This document shows positions 1 through 7,667 of a stretch of 64,000 nucleotides of DNA, one piece after another (positions within the stretch are counted from its first letter, which is position 1; every line of letters starts with the position of its first letter). A model generated the notes under the pieces. It worked only from the letters and a program-made list of their open reading frames with translations. It searched no databases and was not told the origin of the DNA. Source of the DNA: an uncultured Hungatella sp. (GTDB lineage: Bacteria; Bacillota; Clostridia; Lachnospirales; Lachnospiraceae); NCBI GenBank assembly GCA_949879795.1, contig CATLBR010000007.1, positions 1-64,000 on the forward strand, given 5' to 3'. The translations under genes were made by a program, and so were the position numbers.

Positions 1-69
1 GTCAACTGTTTTTTTACTTTTTTTGGATTCTTTTTTGAACCCCGCCTCTTGTCTCAAGCGGCGTGTTTT

Positions 70-98
70 ATACTAGCAGACATCCTTAGGTTTGTCAA
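70..98 (-). promoter_or_regulatory. Strong rrn-like promoter firing out of the window
   Basis: On the minus strand TTGACA (93-98) and TAGTAT (70-75) are 17 bases apart, with an extended TGC before the -10 element and an A-rich stretch upstream. Downstream, at the left edge, another A-rich stretch ends in GTTGAC (bases 1-6 in plus numbering), which looks like the -35 element of a second, tandem promoter. Tandem promoters with A-tract UP elements are typical of ribosomal RNA operons in Firmicutes. The driven gene lies outside the window, so its identity is inferred. Confidence 0.7.
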
Positions 99-242
99 CC
101 TCTTTTTTGCTTTTTTTACAATATTTTTCACACAGCATGCCAGCAGTTCAGATACCCTTTAAACCATTACGGCATACGGCTGCTGGAATCACCATGTGAT
201 GACCGTTTGCCTGTAACTGTTACATGTCTCCTGCGGTCAGCG

Positions 243-1817
243 TCATGAGCATACAGATTGCTTTTTTGACGGTATTTCCAGGAAAGCGCCGTCCAGCACA
301 AACCAGAATTCTACCCCATCTTCCACGTTGCGCACGCCGCATTCTTTATTGTGGGAGTCCATGACAGCCTTGACGATGGACAGGCCGATGCCGCTGCCCC
401 CGTAAGCTCTTGTCCTCGCCTTGTCTACTTTATAAAATTTAGTCCATATATTTGGAAGATCCTCCTGGGGAATAGGCGCGCCTGTATTTTTTACCGTCAC
501 CCGGACAGTCTTCTCCAGTTCCTCCACCGTGATCCTGATTCGGTTTTCTCCCGCCAGATGGTTCAGAGCATTGCTGATATAGTTGGTCACCACTTCTTCT
601 ATTTTAAACTCGTCTGCCCACACATATACCGGATGACTGCAGGCAAATTCCACAACCGCGTTCTTTTGTTCTATGAGTATTCTGGTAGCGGATAAAACTC
701 CCTGTATCAGTTCCGTCAGGTCAAAACGCTCCATGGAGACGTGATCATTTCCCGACTCCAGGGCATTGAGAGTCAAAAGCTGCCGCACCATCTTGTTCAT
801 CTTGTTGGCCTCGTCCATGATCACCTCACAGTAATAATCCCTGCTCTCTTTCTCCTCAGCCAGGCCTTCCGTCAAACCCTCGGCGTACCCCTGAATCAGC
901 GCAATGGGAGTTTTCAGTTCATGGGACACATTGGCAATGAACTCCTGCCTCATCTTGTCGATCTCAATTTTTTCCTGTATATCTTTTTGCAGTTCAATGT
1001 TGGCTGATTTCAGTTCTCCGATAGTCTCCTTCAACTTGTCAGACAAAGAATTCATGCTGTTGCCCAGAACACCCACTTCGTCCCTGGCATTCCCGTGATA
1101 TTTGGCGTCAAAATCCAAGCGGGACATTCTCTCGGAAATATCCGCCAACTGAAGAATGGGGGATGTGACCATTTTCATGGCAATGTACATGATCACACTT
1201 CCCAGCACCATAGCCGCCGCGCCTACATACACAAGAAACCGGTTGGACAGCTGAACGCTCTCTCTGATGCTGTCCAGAGGGATTGACATGATGAAAATAG
1301 TCCTGTCATCTGAATAATATCCCCAGCTTTCCAGATAAAAAGATTTCGACCTGGGATCAAAGCTCTTCTGTATGGTATAGTTTTCATTTTCTATCATAAT
1401 CTCTGTCTTCGGATTGTTACGGCCCAGCATGTACTGAAATACCCGGTCCATCATGAAATGAATGTCTCTGTTGGAGGCTACCAGCGGCATGTTGGTGAAA
1501 CTGTCAATGATCAGCAGACTGATGTTGTACTGATCACTCAGACCGCGAAGAAGTTCAATGGTCCGCACTTGTTTCTCATCATCGCCGTCAACTCCATCCA
1601 TGAAATCATCGCTTATATATTCGTCCTGACTCAGTTTTTCCATGACCAGCGTGTTCATCTCCGAGTACGCCAGTTCCAGAGCATTTACTTTTTGATTGAT
1701 GTAATAGCCCTCCAGCATCCAGTTGTTCACCGCCCAGATACCCAGAAGGATCGCGGCCATGAGGCCGATAAAAATCACACTAAAGCGAAAGCGTATGCTT
1801 TTCGAAAATCTTTTCAT
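243..1817 (-). CDS. HAMP-domain sensor histidine kinase
   Basis: Membrane sensor kinase of 524 aa that should phosphorylate the response regulator encoded 18 bases upstream. Two membrane segments (about residues 11-31 and 194-214) flank an extracytoplasmic sensor of roughly 160 residues. A HAMP linker follows, then the dimerisation/H-box NVSHELKTP with the phospho-acceptor His near residue 299, an N-box with NYISNAL, and the ATP-binding G-box GGSGIGLSIVK. All catalytic boxes look intact. The sensor part has no fold I recognise, so the signal is unknown. It is co-transcribed as the second gene of the two-component operon, which is the usual order. An envelope-stress or cell-wall signal is only a guess. 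Confidence 0.93.
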   Translation of the reverse strand: MKRFSKSIRFRFSVIFIGLMAAILLGIWAVNNWMLEGYYINQKVNALELAYSEMNTLVMEKLSQDEYISDDFMDGVDGDDEKQVRTIELLRGLSDQYNISLLIIDSFTNMPLVASNRDIHFMMDRVFQYMLGRNNPKTEIMIENENYTIQKSFDPRSKSFYLESWGYYSDDRTIFIMSIPLDSIRESVQLSNRFLVYVGAAAMVLGSVIMYIAMKMVTSPILQLADISERMSRLDFDAKYHGNARDEVGVLGNSMNSLSDKLKETIGELKSANIELQKDIQEKIEIDKMRQEFIANVSHELKTPIALIQGYAEGLTEGLAEEKESRDYYCEVIMDEANKMNKMVRQLLTLNALESGNDHVSMERFDLTELIQGVLSATRILIEQKNAVVEFACSHPVYVWADEFKIEEVVTNYISNALNHLAGENRIRITVEELEKTVRVTVKNTGAPIPQEDLPNIWTKFYKVDKARTRAYGGSGIGLSIVKAVMDSHNKECGVRNVEDGVEFWFVLDGAFLEIPSKKQSVCS

Positions 1818-1835
1818 AACCGTCTTCCACCCCTG

Positions 1836-2513
1836 CTATCCTGCCACGTCGAATTTGTAGCCCATACCCCAGATAGTCTTTATATAATCTCCTTTTTCAC
1901 CCAGTTTGCTCCGCAGTTTCTTTACATGGGTATCTATGGTTCTGGCATCCCCAAAATAGTCGTAGTTCCACACATTGTTCAAAATCTTCTCCCTGGACAG
2001 AGCTATCCCCTGATTCTCCACAAAGTAGGTAAGCAGTTCAAATTCCTTGAAACTCAGATCCACAGGCTTCCCGTCTATAGTCACCTGATGGGCTGCCTTG
2101 TTGATATCGATTCCCCCTACACGGATGACATCGCTGGCTGCCGCATTGCTTCTCCTCAGAATGGCTTCCACCCTGGCCACCAGAATCTTGGGACTGAAGG
2201 GCTTGGAAATGTACTCGTCCACTCCCAGGTCAAATCCCTGGAGTTCATCTCTCTCTTCTCCTCTGGCGGTAAGCATGATAATGGGAACCTGAGAATACTG
2301 ACGGACGGATTTGCACACCTCCCATCCGTCCATCCTGGGCATCATCACATCCAGAATAATGAGCGCTATATCTTTCTGGGAAAAAAAGATATCCACTGCC
2401 TCCTCCCCGTCTCCCGCCTCTATGACTTGAAATCCTTTTATTGTCAGGAAATCTTTTACCAGTTTTCTCATCCTGGCCTCGTCGTCCACCACCAGCACTT
2501 TCAGATTATCCAC
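1836..2513 (-). CDS. OmpR/PhoB-family response regulator
   Basis: Two-domain DNA-binding response regulator of 225 aa. The receiver domain has the acidic pair D10-D11, phospho-acceptor Asp55 in LDVMMPRMDGW, and the conserved Thr (MLTARGEERDE) and Lys (ISKPFSP). The C-terminal winged helix is of the OmpR type, with recognition-helix sequence DARTIDTHVKKLRSKLG and the wing KTIWGMGYKF. It is the first gene of the operon and the cognate kinase follows. Its ATG has a good ribosome-binding site (AGAAGGAGG). Direct-repeat half-sites just upstream of its promoter suggest autoregulation. Confidence 0.95.
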   Translation of the reverse strand: MDNLKVLVVDDEARMRKLVKDFLTIKGFQVIEAGDGEEAVDIFFSQKDIALIILDVMMPRMDGWEVCKSVRQYSQVPIIMLTARGEERDELQGFDLGVDEYISKPFSPKILVARVEAILRRSNAAASDVIRVGGIDINKAAHQVTIDGKPVDLSFKEFELLTYFVENQGIALSREKILNNVWNYDYFGDARTIDTHVKKLRSKLGEKGDYIKTIWGMGYKFDVAG

Positions 2514-2565
2514 GGCAAAATCCTCCTTCTTCTATGTTATGAAAGCTGTCTCTATAATTAACGCC

Positions 2566-2615
2566 ATTTTAGCAGATTTCTATCCGCATTTCCACATGTT
2601 CACAGAGATTTCACA
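2566..2615 (-). promoter_or_regulatory. Promoter and direct-repeat boxes of the two-component operon
   Basis: Minus-strand TGGAAA (2589-2594), 17 bases, then TAAAAT (2566-2571) with an extended TGC. Immediately upstream are two TGTGAA half-sites 11 bp apart (plus positions 2599-2604 and 2610-2615), and a further TTCACA occurs at 2668-2673. Tandem half-sites one helical turn apart are the normal target of OmpR-type regulators, so feedback control by the adjacent regulator is a reasonable inference. Confidence 0.6.
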
Positions 2616-2687
2616 CACAGACGGCAGTTTCCCACCGACTGTCCGCCGCAAATAACTGTTTAAATCTTTCACACAGCTTCCACATGC

Positions 2688-2727
2688 AAAGGGCAGGTGT
2701 GACTCCCGCGAGCCACACCTGCCCTTT
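2688..2727 (-). terminator. Hairpin after the LPXTG surface-protein gene
   Basis: A perfect 14-bp stem (2688-2701 with 2714-2727) and a 12-base loop, 40 bases past the stop of the surface-protein gene. The uridine tract after the stem on the minus strand is weak (UUUG), so it may be an inefficient terminator or a 3'-end stabiliser. Confidence 0.65.
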
Positions 2728-2766
2728 GTTGAGGACTGCCTGTTTCCTCACAGCCCATTAATCTTT

Positions 2767-5700
2767 TTAGTCAGTTTCTCGTTTCTTTCGCAGCAGTCCG
2801 TCAATAGCCACAAGCATACCGGATATCAGGAACAGAACTCCTGCTGACGACCCTGTCCTTCCTGTCTTGGGAAGGCCGGCGAGCGGTACTTCCTCATCCA
2901 AAATCACAACCTCTTCCGGATTATCCCCAGTCTCCCCCTTGGGCAGATCTGCCAGAGGAACTAAGGGAGTATCAATCGTCACCGGAGGCTCATCCCTTCT
3001 CGACGGGGTGCCACCGCCTCCTCCTGGTCTACGCGGCGGAGGTGCTGTAGTGGTTTCTGTGGTCGACTCTGTCGTGCTTTCTGTGGTCGTTTCCGTTGTG
3101 CTTTCTGTAGTGGATTCCGTTGTAGACTCTGTGGTCGTCTCTGTCGTCGTCTCTGTTGTGCTTCCAGTAGTCGACTCTGTCGTTGTCTCTGTTGTGCTCT
3201 CTGTGGTCGTCTCTGTTGTACTTTCTGTGGTCGTTTCCGTTGTGCTCTCTGTAGTCGACTCTGTGGTCGTTTCTGTTGTACTCTCTGTAGTCGACTCTGT
3301 GGTCGTTTCTGTTGTACTCTCTGTAGTCGACTCTGTCGTCGTTTCTGTTGTGCTCTCTGTGGTAGATGTTGTAGACTCTGTTGTGCTTTCTGTAGTCGAC
3401 TCAGTTGTCGTCTCCGTCGTTGTTTCGGTGGTGGTCTCTACATGCGGCTTGTTGATAATACATATTTCATATATATCTTCTTCAGCCTTTTTCACCATTG
3501 CCCCAACTTCGCCTTCCCAGCCCTCCACAGATTCTTCTTCTACGGTATATTCCGCTTCCGGAAGATCTTTGAACTCGTAGCTCCAGCCAGTAGCGTTGTT
3601 TAACTCTACAGTTTCAAGTTTAGTATCTGTAGTTTTGTTTACCAAAGTCACCTTGATGAATTTCGGATGGTTTTCGGTATTGGTAATGTCAGCTCCATCT
3701 TTATCCAGCCATGTTTTCACGACCCTGACATCAATGGTTTTTACCTGCTGCTTGTTGGTGACTGATATCTCATAGATACCTGTCTCCTCATTTTTTGTCA
3801 TATCGCCGACTTCGCCGTCCCAGCCGTCAATTGCCTCCTCCTCTACTGTATAGTCGGCTTCCGGAAGACTTTCGAACTCATACTTCCAGCCGTTATTACT
3901 GTTTAATTCTACAGTTTCAAGTTTGGCATTTGTATCTTTGTTAATTAAAGTTACCTTGATAAAATCTGGAAGGTTTTCATTGGCGATAATATTAGTTCCA
4001 TTTTCATCCAGCCATGTCTTTATGACCTTGACATCCATTGTTTTGACCTGCGGCTTGTTGATAACAGATATTTCATAGATACCTGTCTCTTTATTTTCTA
4101 TCATATTGCCGACTTCGCCAAACCAACCCTCCACTGTCTCTTCTGTTACTGTATATTCGGCCTTCGGAAGGTCTTTGAACTCATGCTCCCAGCCATTATC
4201 GCTGTTTAATTCTATGGTTTCAAGTTCGGTATCGGTATCTTTATTCACCAAAGTTACTTTTATTGATTTTGGATGATCTTCTTGAGGAATGTCGGCTCCG
4301 TTCTCATCAATCCACTTCTTTACTACTTTGACATTGATATCTTCGTCTTCTCCCATGATTAAGGAACCGTTAAAAGCGATACCGCCGCCTTCCTCTTCAG
4401 CTGAATTACCTCTAATAAACAACTTATAATAACTGTCTGTTTCGTAGGTACCGTCTGTTTTACTGCGAACTCCAATACCATACTTATTGTCATACCAATT
4501 TTGTATATAGCTGTTGATATCAGGAATCACACCGTCGCCGGTCTCTACATCAATCAACTTTTGCGGATGCTGATACCAGTCTACTTTTTTTCCGTCATGA
4601 AGTCTGTTGGGTAAATGAGGTGCTATATAACATGGCTGTGTAGTAAAATCACTTCCCCACTTAACTGCGCTGTTATCAGTTATAACTCCTCCTCGTGTCG
4701 CATAGATATACCCTTTTCCATATGGGCAACTCCAGATCCCGCCTCCGTCTTTGCCAGCGCTATTTCCGGCGATCATTACCTGTTTCAAAGCTAACTCACT
4801 TTCCCGGGAAACATAAATGCCTCCGCCTGTATAGGCCTCATTTTCAGAAATTATTCCGGAAATAAGCTGAACTTTATTATTGCTGCTCTTGTAATCTTCT
4901 CCGATGCAGATACCGCCGCCCTTACCATTGCCCGTCTGCCCCCAGGGCCACATTCCTCCTCTATCTTTACACGCAATATTCTTGCTTATTTCACCACCAT
5001 TCATAATAAAACTGCAAGAACTTCCTACAAAAATACCTCCGCCATAACTAACCGGATAATAATAATTGCCTACTTTATTTTCACTAATTTTTCCACTATT
5101 TAAAACAACTTCTCCTTCCATGATACAAATTCCACCGCCATATGCGTCTCCTTTTTGTTCACCAGAATGAGCAGTATTATTAATGATCTCTCCGTCATTA
5201 ATGACAAGATTTCCGCTTTTTACATAAACCCCTCCGCCATATGCAGCATCCCTGTTTCCATCGCCTTGACTTATTACGGTATTATTGCTGATTTCTCCGC
5301 CGTTTATCGTAACCTCACCATTATTCTCTATCGTTAATCCGCCGCCTCTGTGGGCTGTAAAACCAGAAATCACACTGCCCTCTTCCATGATGAGACTGCC
5401 GCTGCAGATGATTGGGGTAACTGTGCTGGTACTCTCAACAGTGCTGGTACCCTTTAAAACAATCTCTCTTAAAGTAAGTTTTCCGCCAGCTTCAATCTTA
5501 AATATTGTAGAAATATTATCTCCGTTTTTAGCTCTGCTGATCTCCGCCCCATTCTCCGCCGTGATTGTCACTTCCTTATCAATCTCGATGGTCTCTTTCA
5601 GGCTCTCACTCTTCATCAGAACAATCTCATCGCCGGATTGTGCCTCCTCGACGGCTTCTTCCAAGGAAGAATAACCTTTTGCGCCGATCCTTGCATTCCC

Positions 5701-7575
5701 CTCTACACTCCTCACAGTCATAAACGTAGGCGCATACAGGGAAAAATGCTCCGCCTCAAACTCAATCTCCTCAACACTCTCTTCTCCTGCCACGTTCACG
5801 GAATCGGAGACTGTCTCAACGGAAACCACATCTTCTTCCCCGATCTCTGCCTGAGGAATGTCCTCACTGGCAGTCTCCACATACATGACCTCTACCATAT
5901 CCGCGCCCCGGCTGTACTCCTCGATCATGGGGCCGGAGAAAGTCACCTGTACGGAACTGTTCCATGCCGCATTATCCAGTTTCTCACCGTCTGCGTCCAA
6001 AAGATCGATATTGTAAGTCAGAGAAGCCACAACTTCCTTCATTTCGCCGGACTGTACAGCGCCTTCCTCTACCTTTTCCTTGATCACATCGTCAAGTCCT
6101 GTCACGACGTCTGCCACTGCGGTAACTCCCTCGGGGAGAACGCCTTCTTTCGCAGAAATGCGGATAACAGTTCCGTCAGACATCAAAAGCTCTGTCTCAA
6201 ATGCGGGAAATCCCTGAACATCTTCCAGAACTTTCAGTTCTCTCAGAGTAGTAGTATAAGCCTTTGCGGTACTGCAGTTTCCTATTCCTACCAGATCTGC
6301 CGTACTCTGTTTCTTTGTAGTGCCGTTGGAAGAGGTTGCTCTGTCCTCCGCGCTGTCGGTTCCTGTTTCCAGACTGGCCGCCACTCTGAAGACATCACGG
6401 CGGGAAACGGAAACCATAAGCCCGTCAGCTGCCTCTGTCTCGGCTTCCGTCTCATCCAAAACCGAACTTTCGGTCTCTTCTGCTATATCGGAAACCTCTT
6501 CTTTGCTTTCATCTGTCTGATCTTCTTCAATTTCATCGTCGGCCCCGGTCTCTTCCTCAGCCGTAGTCTCATCGCCGACTTTGATCTGCTCTTCTTCCTC
6601 GGTTTCGCCGTCGGTCTCTGCCTGTTCCTCTGTCTCGTGACCGCTGTCTGCCTCCGCCCGGTCCTCACCTTCTGTTTCGTCATCGGCCTCTGACTGATCC
6701 TCGGCCTCAGTTTCGCTGTCTGCTTCCTCCTGACTTTCCGCTTCGGTTTCATCGTCGGTCTCTGACTGATCTTCAGCCTCAGTTTCGCTGCCTTCCTCCT
6801 GCTGTTCCTCTTCCGCAGTTTCCTCATCGGCCTCCTGCTGCTCTTCATCCGCAGTTTCGCTGCCTTCCTCCTGCTGCTCCTCTGCCGCGGTTTCGTCGCC
6901 GTTCTGGCTGCCATGACTCTCTAAAGTCTCTGCCCCTGTCTCCTGAGCATCACCTGTTTCCTGCTTCGTCAGATCCTTATTCTGATCCTCTCCTGCTGTG
7001 GTCGGTTCCTGTGCCTTTGCCTGGGCAGCTGTCCGAGAAGACTCCTTGTGGTCTGCCTCCCCGAACGCCTCATCATATGCCTTTACGGAAACTTTTCCCG
7101 TCCTCTTGACTTTCTGTTCCCCGCCTACGTTTCTCAGTACATTGGTGGTAAACCTGAGAGTCTCTTCCCCGTTGTTGATGTAGAGAAAGATAACCTCCTC
7201 ATCACCGGTCAGTTCATAAGTATCGTCGGCGTCTTCCGGCAGCCGGACGAAAAATCTCACATCTCCGTCCGGGGTCCCGCCGTCCAGAGACGGATAGACC
7301 TCATACACTTTACCTGTATCCAAAAATATACTCTCAAATTTGTCCACTGCGCCGTCGGTAAAATCCAGATCATCCTCTGTCACCGGCAAACTGTTTTCTA
7401 TGGCTTCCCGAACCGAATCTACCAGATCAGAACCCTGAATTTCGAATTCAACCGTTTCTGTCTGGGCCGCCCAAACAGCGCTCAGATCACCGCTGACATT
7501 GGTAAAGACCATAGCTGCTGCCAACAGTGCAGGTAAAAGATTCCTTTTTATGGAAAAACCGCGCTTCTTTTTCAT
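2767..7575 (-). CDS. LPXTG-anchored repeat surface protein (beta-helix and CnaB domains)
   Basis: Cell-wall protein of 1,602 aa. Parts in order: signal peptide (about 1-37), Glu/Thr-rich low-complexity stretch (about 190-385), a beta-helix-like region of short repeats such as NNTAHSG and GGGIYV (about 630-1070), three Cna-B-type domains (about 1078-1372, each opening with a VKVVKKW-like strand), a Thr/Ser/Glu stalk (about 1375-1512), then the sortase signal LPKTG near 1566, a membrane segment and a basic tail. The ATG at 7575 was chosen because AAGGAAAG lies just before it; the ATG 12 codons upstream has no such site. Likely an adhesin or matrix-binding protein standing off the wall on its stalk. 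The ligand is unknown. Confidence 0.9.
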   Translation of the reverse strand: MKKKRGFSIKRNLLPALLAAAMVFTNVSGDLSAVWAAQTETVEFEIQGSDLVDSVREAIENSLPVTEDDLDFTDGAVDKFESIFLDTGKVYEVYPSLDGGTPDGDVRFFVRLPEDADDTYELTGDEEVIFLYINNGEETLRFTTNVLRNVGGEQKVKRTGKVSVKAYDEAFGEADHKESSRTAAQAKAQEPTTAGEDQNKDLTKQETGDAQETGAETLESHGSQNGDETAAEEQQEEGSETADEEQQEADEETAEEEQQEEGSETEAEDQSETDDETEAESQEEADSETEAEDQSEADDETEGEDRAEADSGHETEEQAETDGETEEEEQIKVGDETTAEEETGADDEIEEDQTDESKEEVSDIAEETESSVLDETEAETEAADGLMVSVSRRDVFRVAASLETGTDSAEDRATSSNGTTKKQSTADLVGIGNCSTAKAYTTTLRELKVLEDVQGFPAFETELLMSDGTVIRISAKEGVLPEGVTAVADVVTGLDDVIKEKVEEGAVQSGEMKEVVASLTYNIDLLDADGEKLDNAAWNSSVQVTFSGPMIEEYSRGADMVEVMYVETASEDIPQAEIGEEDVVSVETVSDSVNVAGEESVEEIEFEAEHFSLYAPTFMTVRSVEGNARIGAKGYSSLEEAVEEAQSGDEIVLMKSESLKETIEIDKEVTITAENGAEISRAKNGDNISTIFKIEAGGKLTLREIVLKGTSTVESTSTVTPIICSGSLIMEEGSVISGFTAHRGGGLTIENNGEVTINGGEISNNTVISQGDGNRDAAYGGGVYVKSGNLVINDGEIINNTAHSGEQKGDAYGGGICIMEGEVVLNSGKISENKVGNYYYPVSYGGGIFVGSSCSFIMNGGEISKNIACKDRGGMWPWGQTGNGKGGGICIGEDYKSSNNKVQLISGIISENEAYTGGGIYVSRESELALKQVMIAGNSAGKDGGGIWSCPYGKGYIYATRGGVITDNSAVKWGSDFTTQPCYIAPHLPNRLHDGKKVDWYQHPQKLIDVETGDGVIPDINSYIQNWYDNKYGIGVRSKTDGTYETDSYYKLFIRGNSAEEEGGGIAFNGSLIMGEDEDINVKVVKKWIDENGADIPQEDHPKSIKVTLVNKDTDTELETIELNSDNGWEHEFKDLPKAEYTVTEETVEGWFGEVGNMIENKETGIYEISVINKPQVKTMDVKVIKTWLDENGTNIIANENLPDFIKVTLINKDTNAKLETVELNSNNGWKYEFESLPEADYTVEEEAIDGWDGEVGDMTKNEETGIYEISVTNKQQVKTIDVRVVKTWLDKDGADITNTENHPKFIKVTLVNKTTDTKLETVELNNATGWSYEFKDLPEAEYTVEEESVEGWEGEVGAMVKKAEEDIYEICIINKPHVETTTETTTETTTESTTESTTESTTSTTESTTETTTESTTESTTETTTESTTESTTETTTESTTESTTETTTESTTETTTESTTETTTESTTGSTTETTTETTTESTTESTTESTTETTTESTTESTTETTTAPPPRRPGGGGGTPSRRDEPPVTIDTPLVPLADLPKGETGDNPEEVVILDEEVPLAGLPKTGRTGSSAGVLFLISGMLVAIDGLLRKKRETD
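3050..3440 (-). repeat. Thr/Ser/Glu-coding minisatellite in the stalk
   Basis: Tandem DNA repeat coding for runs of TTEST and TTET blocks. Some copies are near-identical over a 36-bp (12-codon) period, for example around 3249-3320, while others differ only at third codon positions. The near identity implies recent expansion, so copy number probably varies between strains. Because the unit is rich in GT and TC, the plus strand also stays open, but that reading is a by-product. Confidence 0.85.
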
Positions 7576-7638
7576 AATCCACTTTCCTTTCTTAAACATA
7601 TGGCTGCGCAAACAGCCGACTTCCCCTTATCTGAATCA

Positions 7639-7667
7639 AGTATAGCAGGGCAGTCGTTATGTCATAT
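7639..7667 (-). promoter_or_regulatory. Possible promoter of the LPXTG protein gene
   Basis: Minus-strand TATACT (7639-7644) with an extended TGC, about 65 bases before the chosen start. The best -35 match, ATGACA, is only 15 bases away, so the promoter would rely on the extended -10 element. It partly overlaps the end of the upstream YfhO gene. Confidence 0.4.

Noticed and set aside
3050-3440. CRISPR-like direct repeats
   Set aside because: The repeats are tandem, in frame, without unique spacers and code for the protein stalk.
2867-3580. Plus-strand frame of 237 codons made of VVDSVV repeats
   Set aside because: It is the reverse reading of the Thr/Ser/Glu minisatellite of the surface protein and has no ribosome-binding site.
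6483-6914. Arg/Lys-rich frame inside the surface-protein gene
   Set aside because: It is an out-of-frame reading of the acidic repeats.
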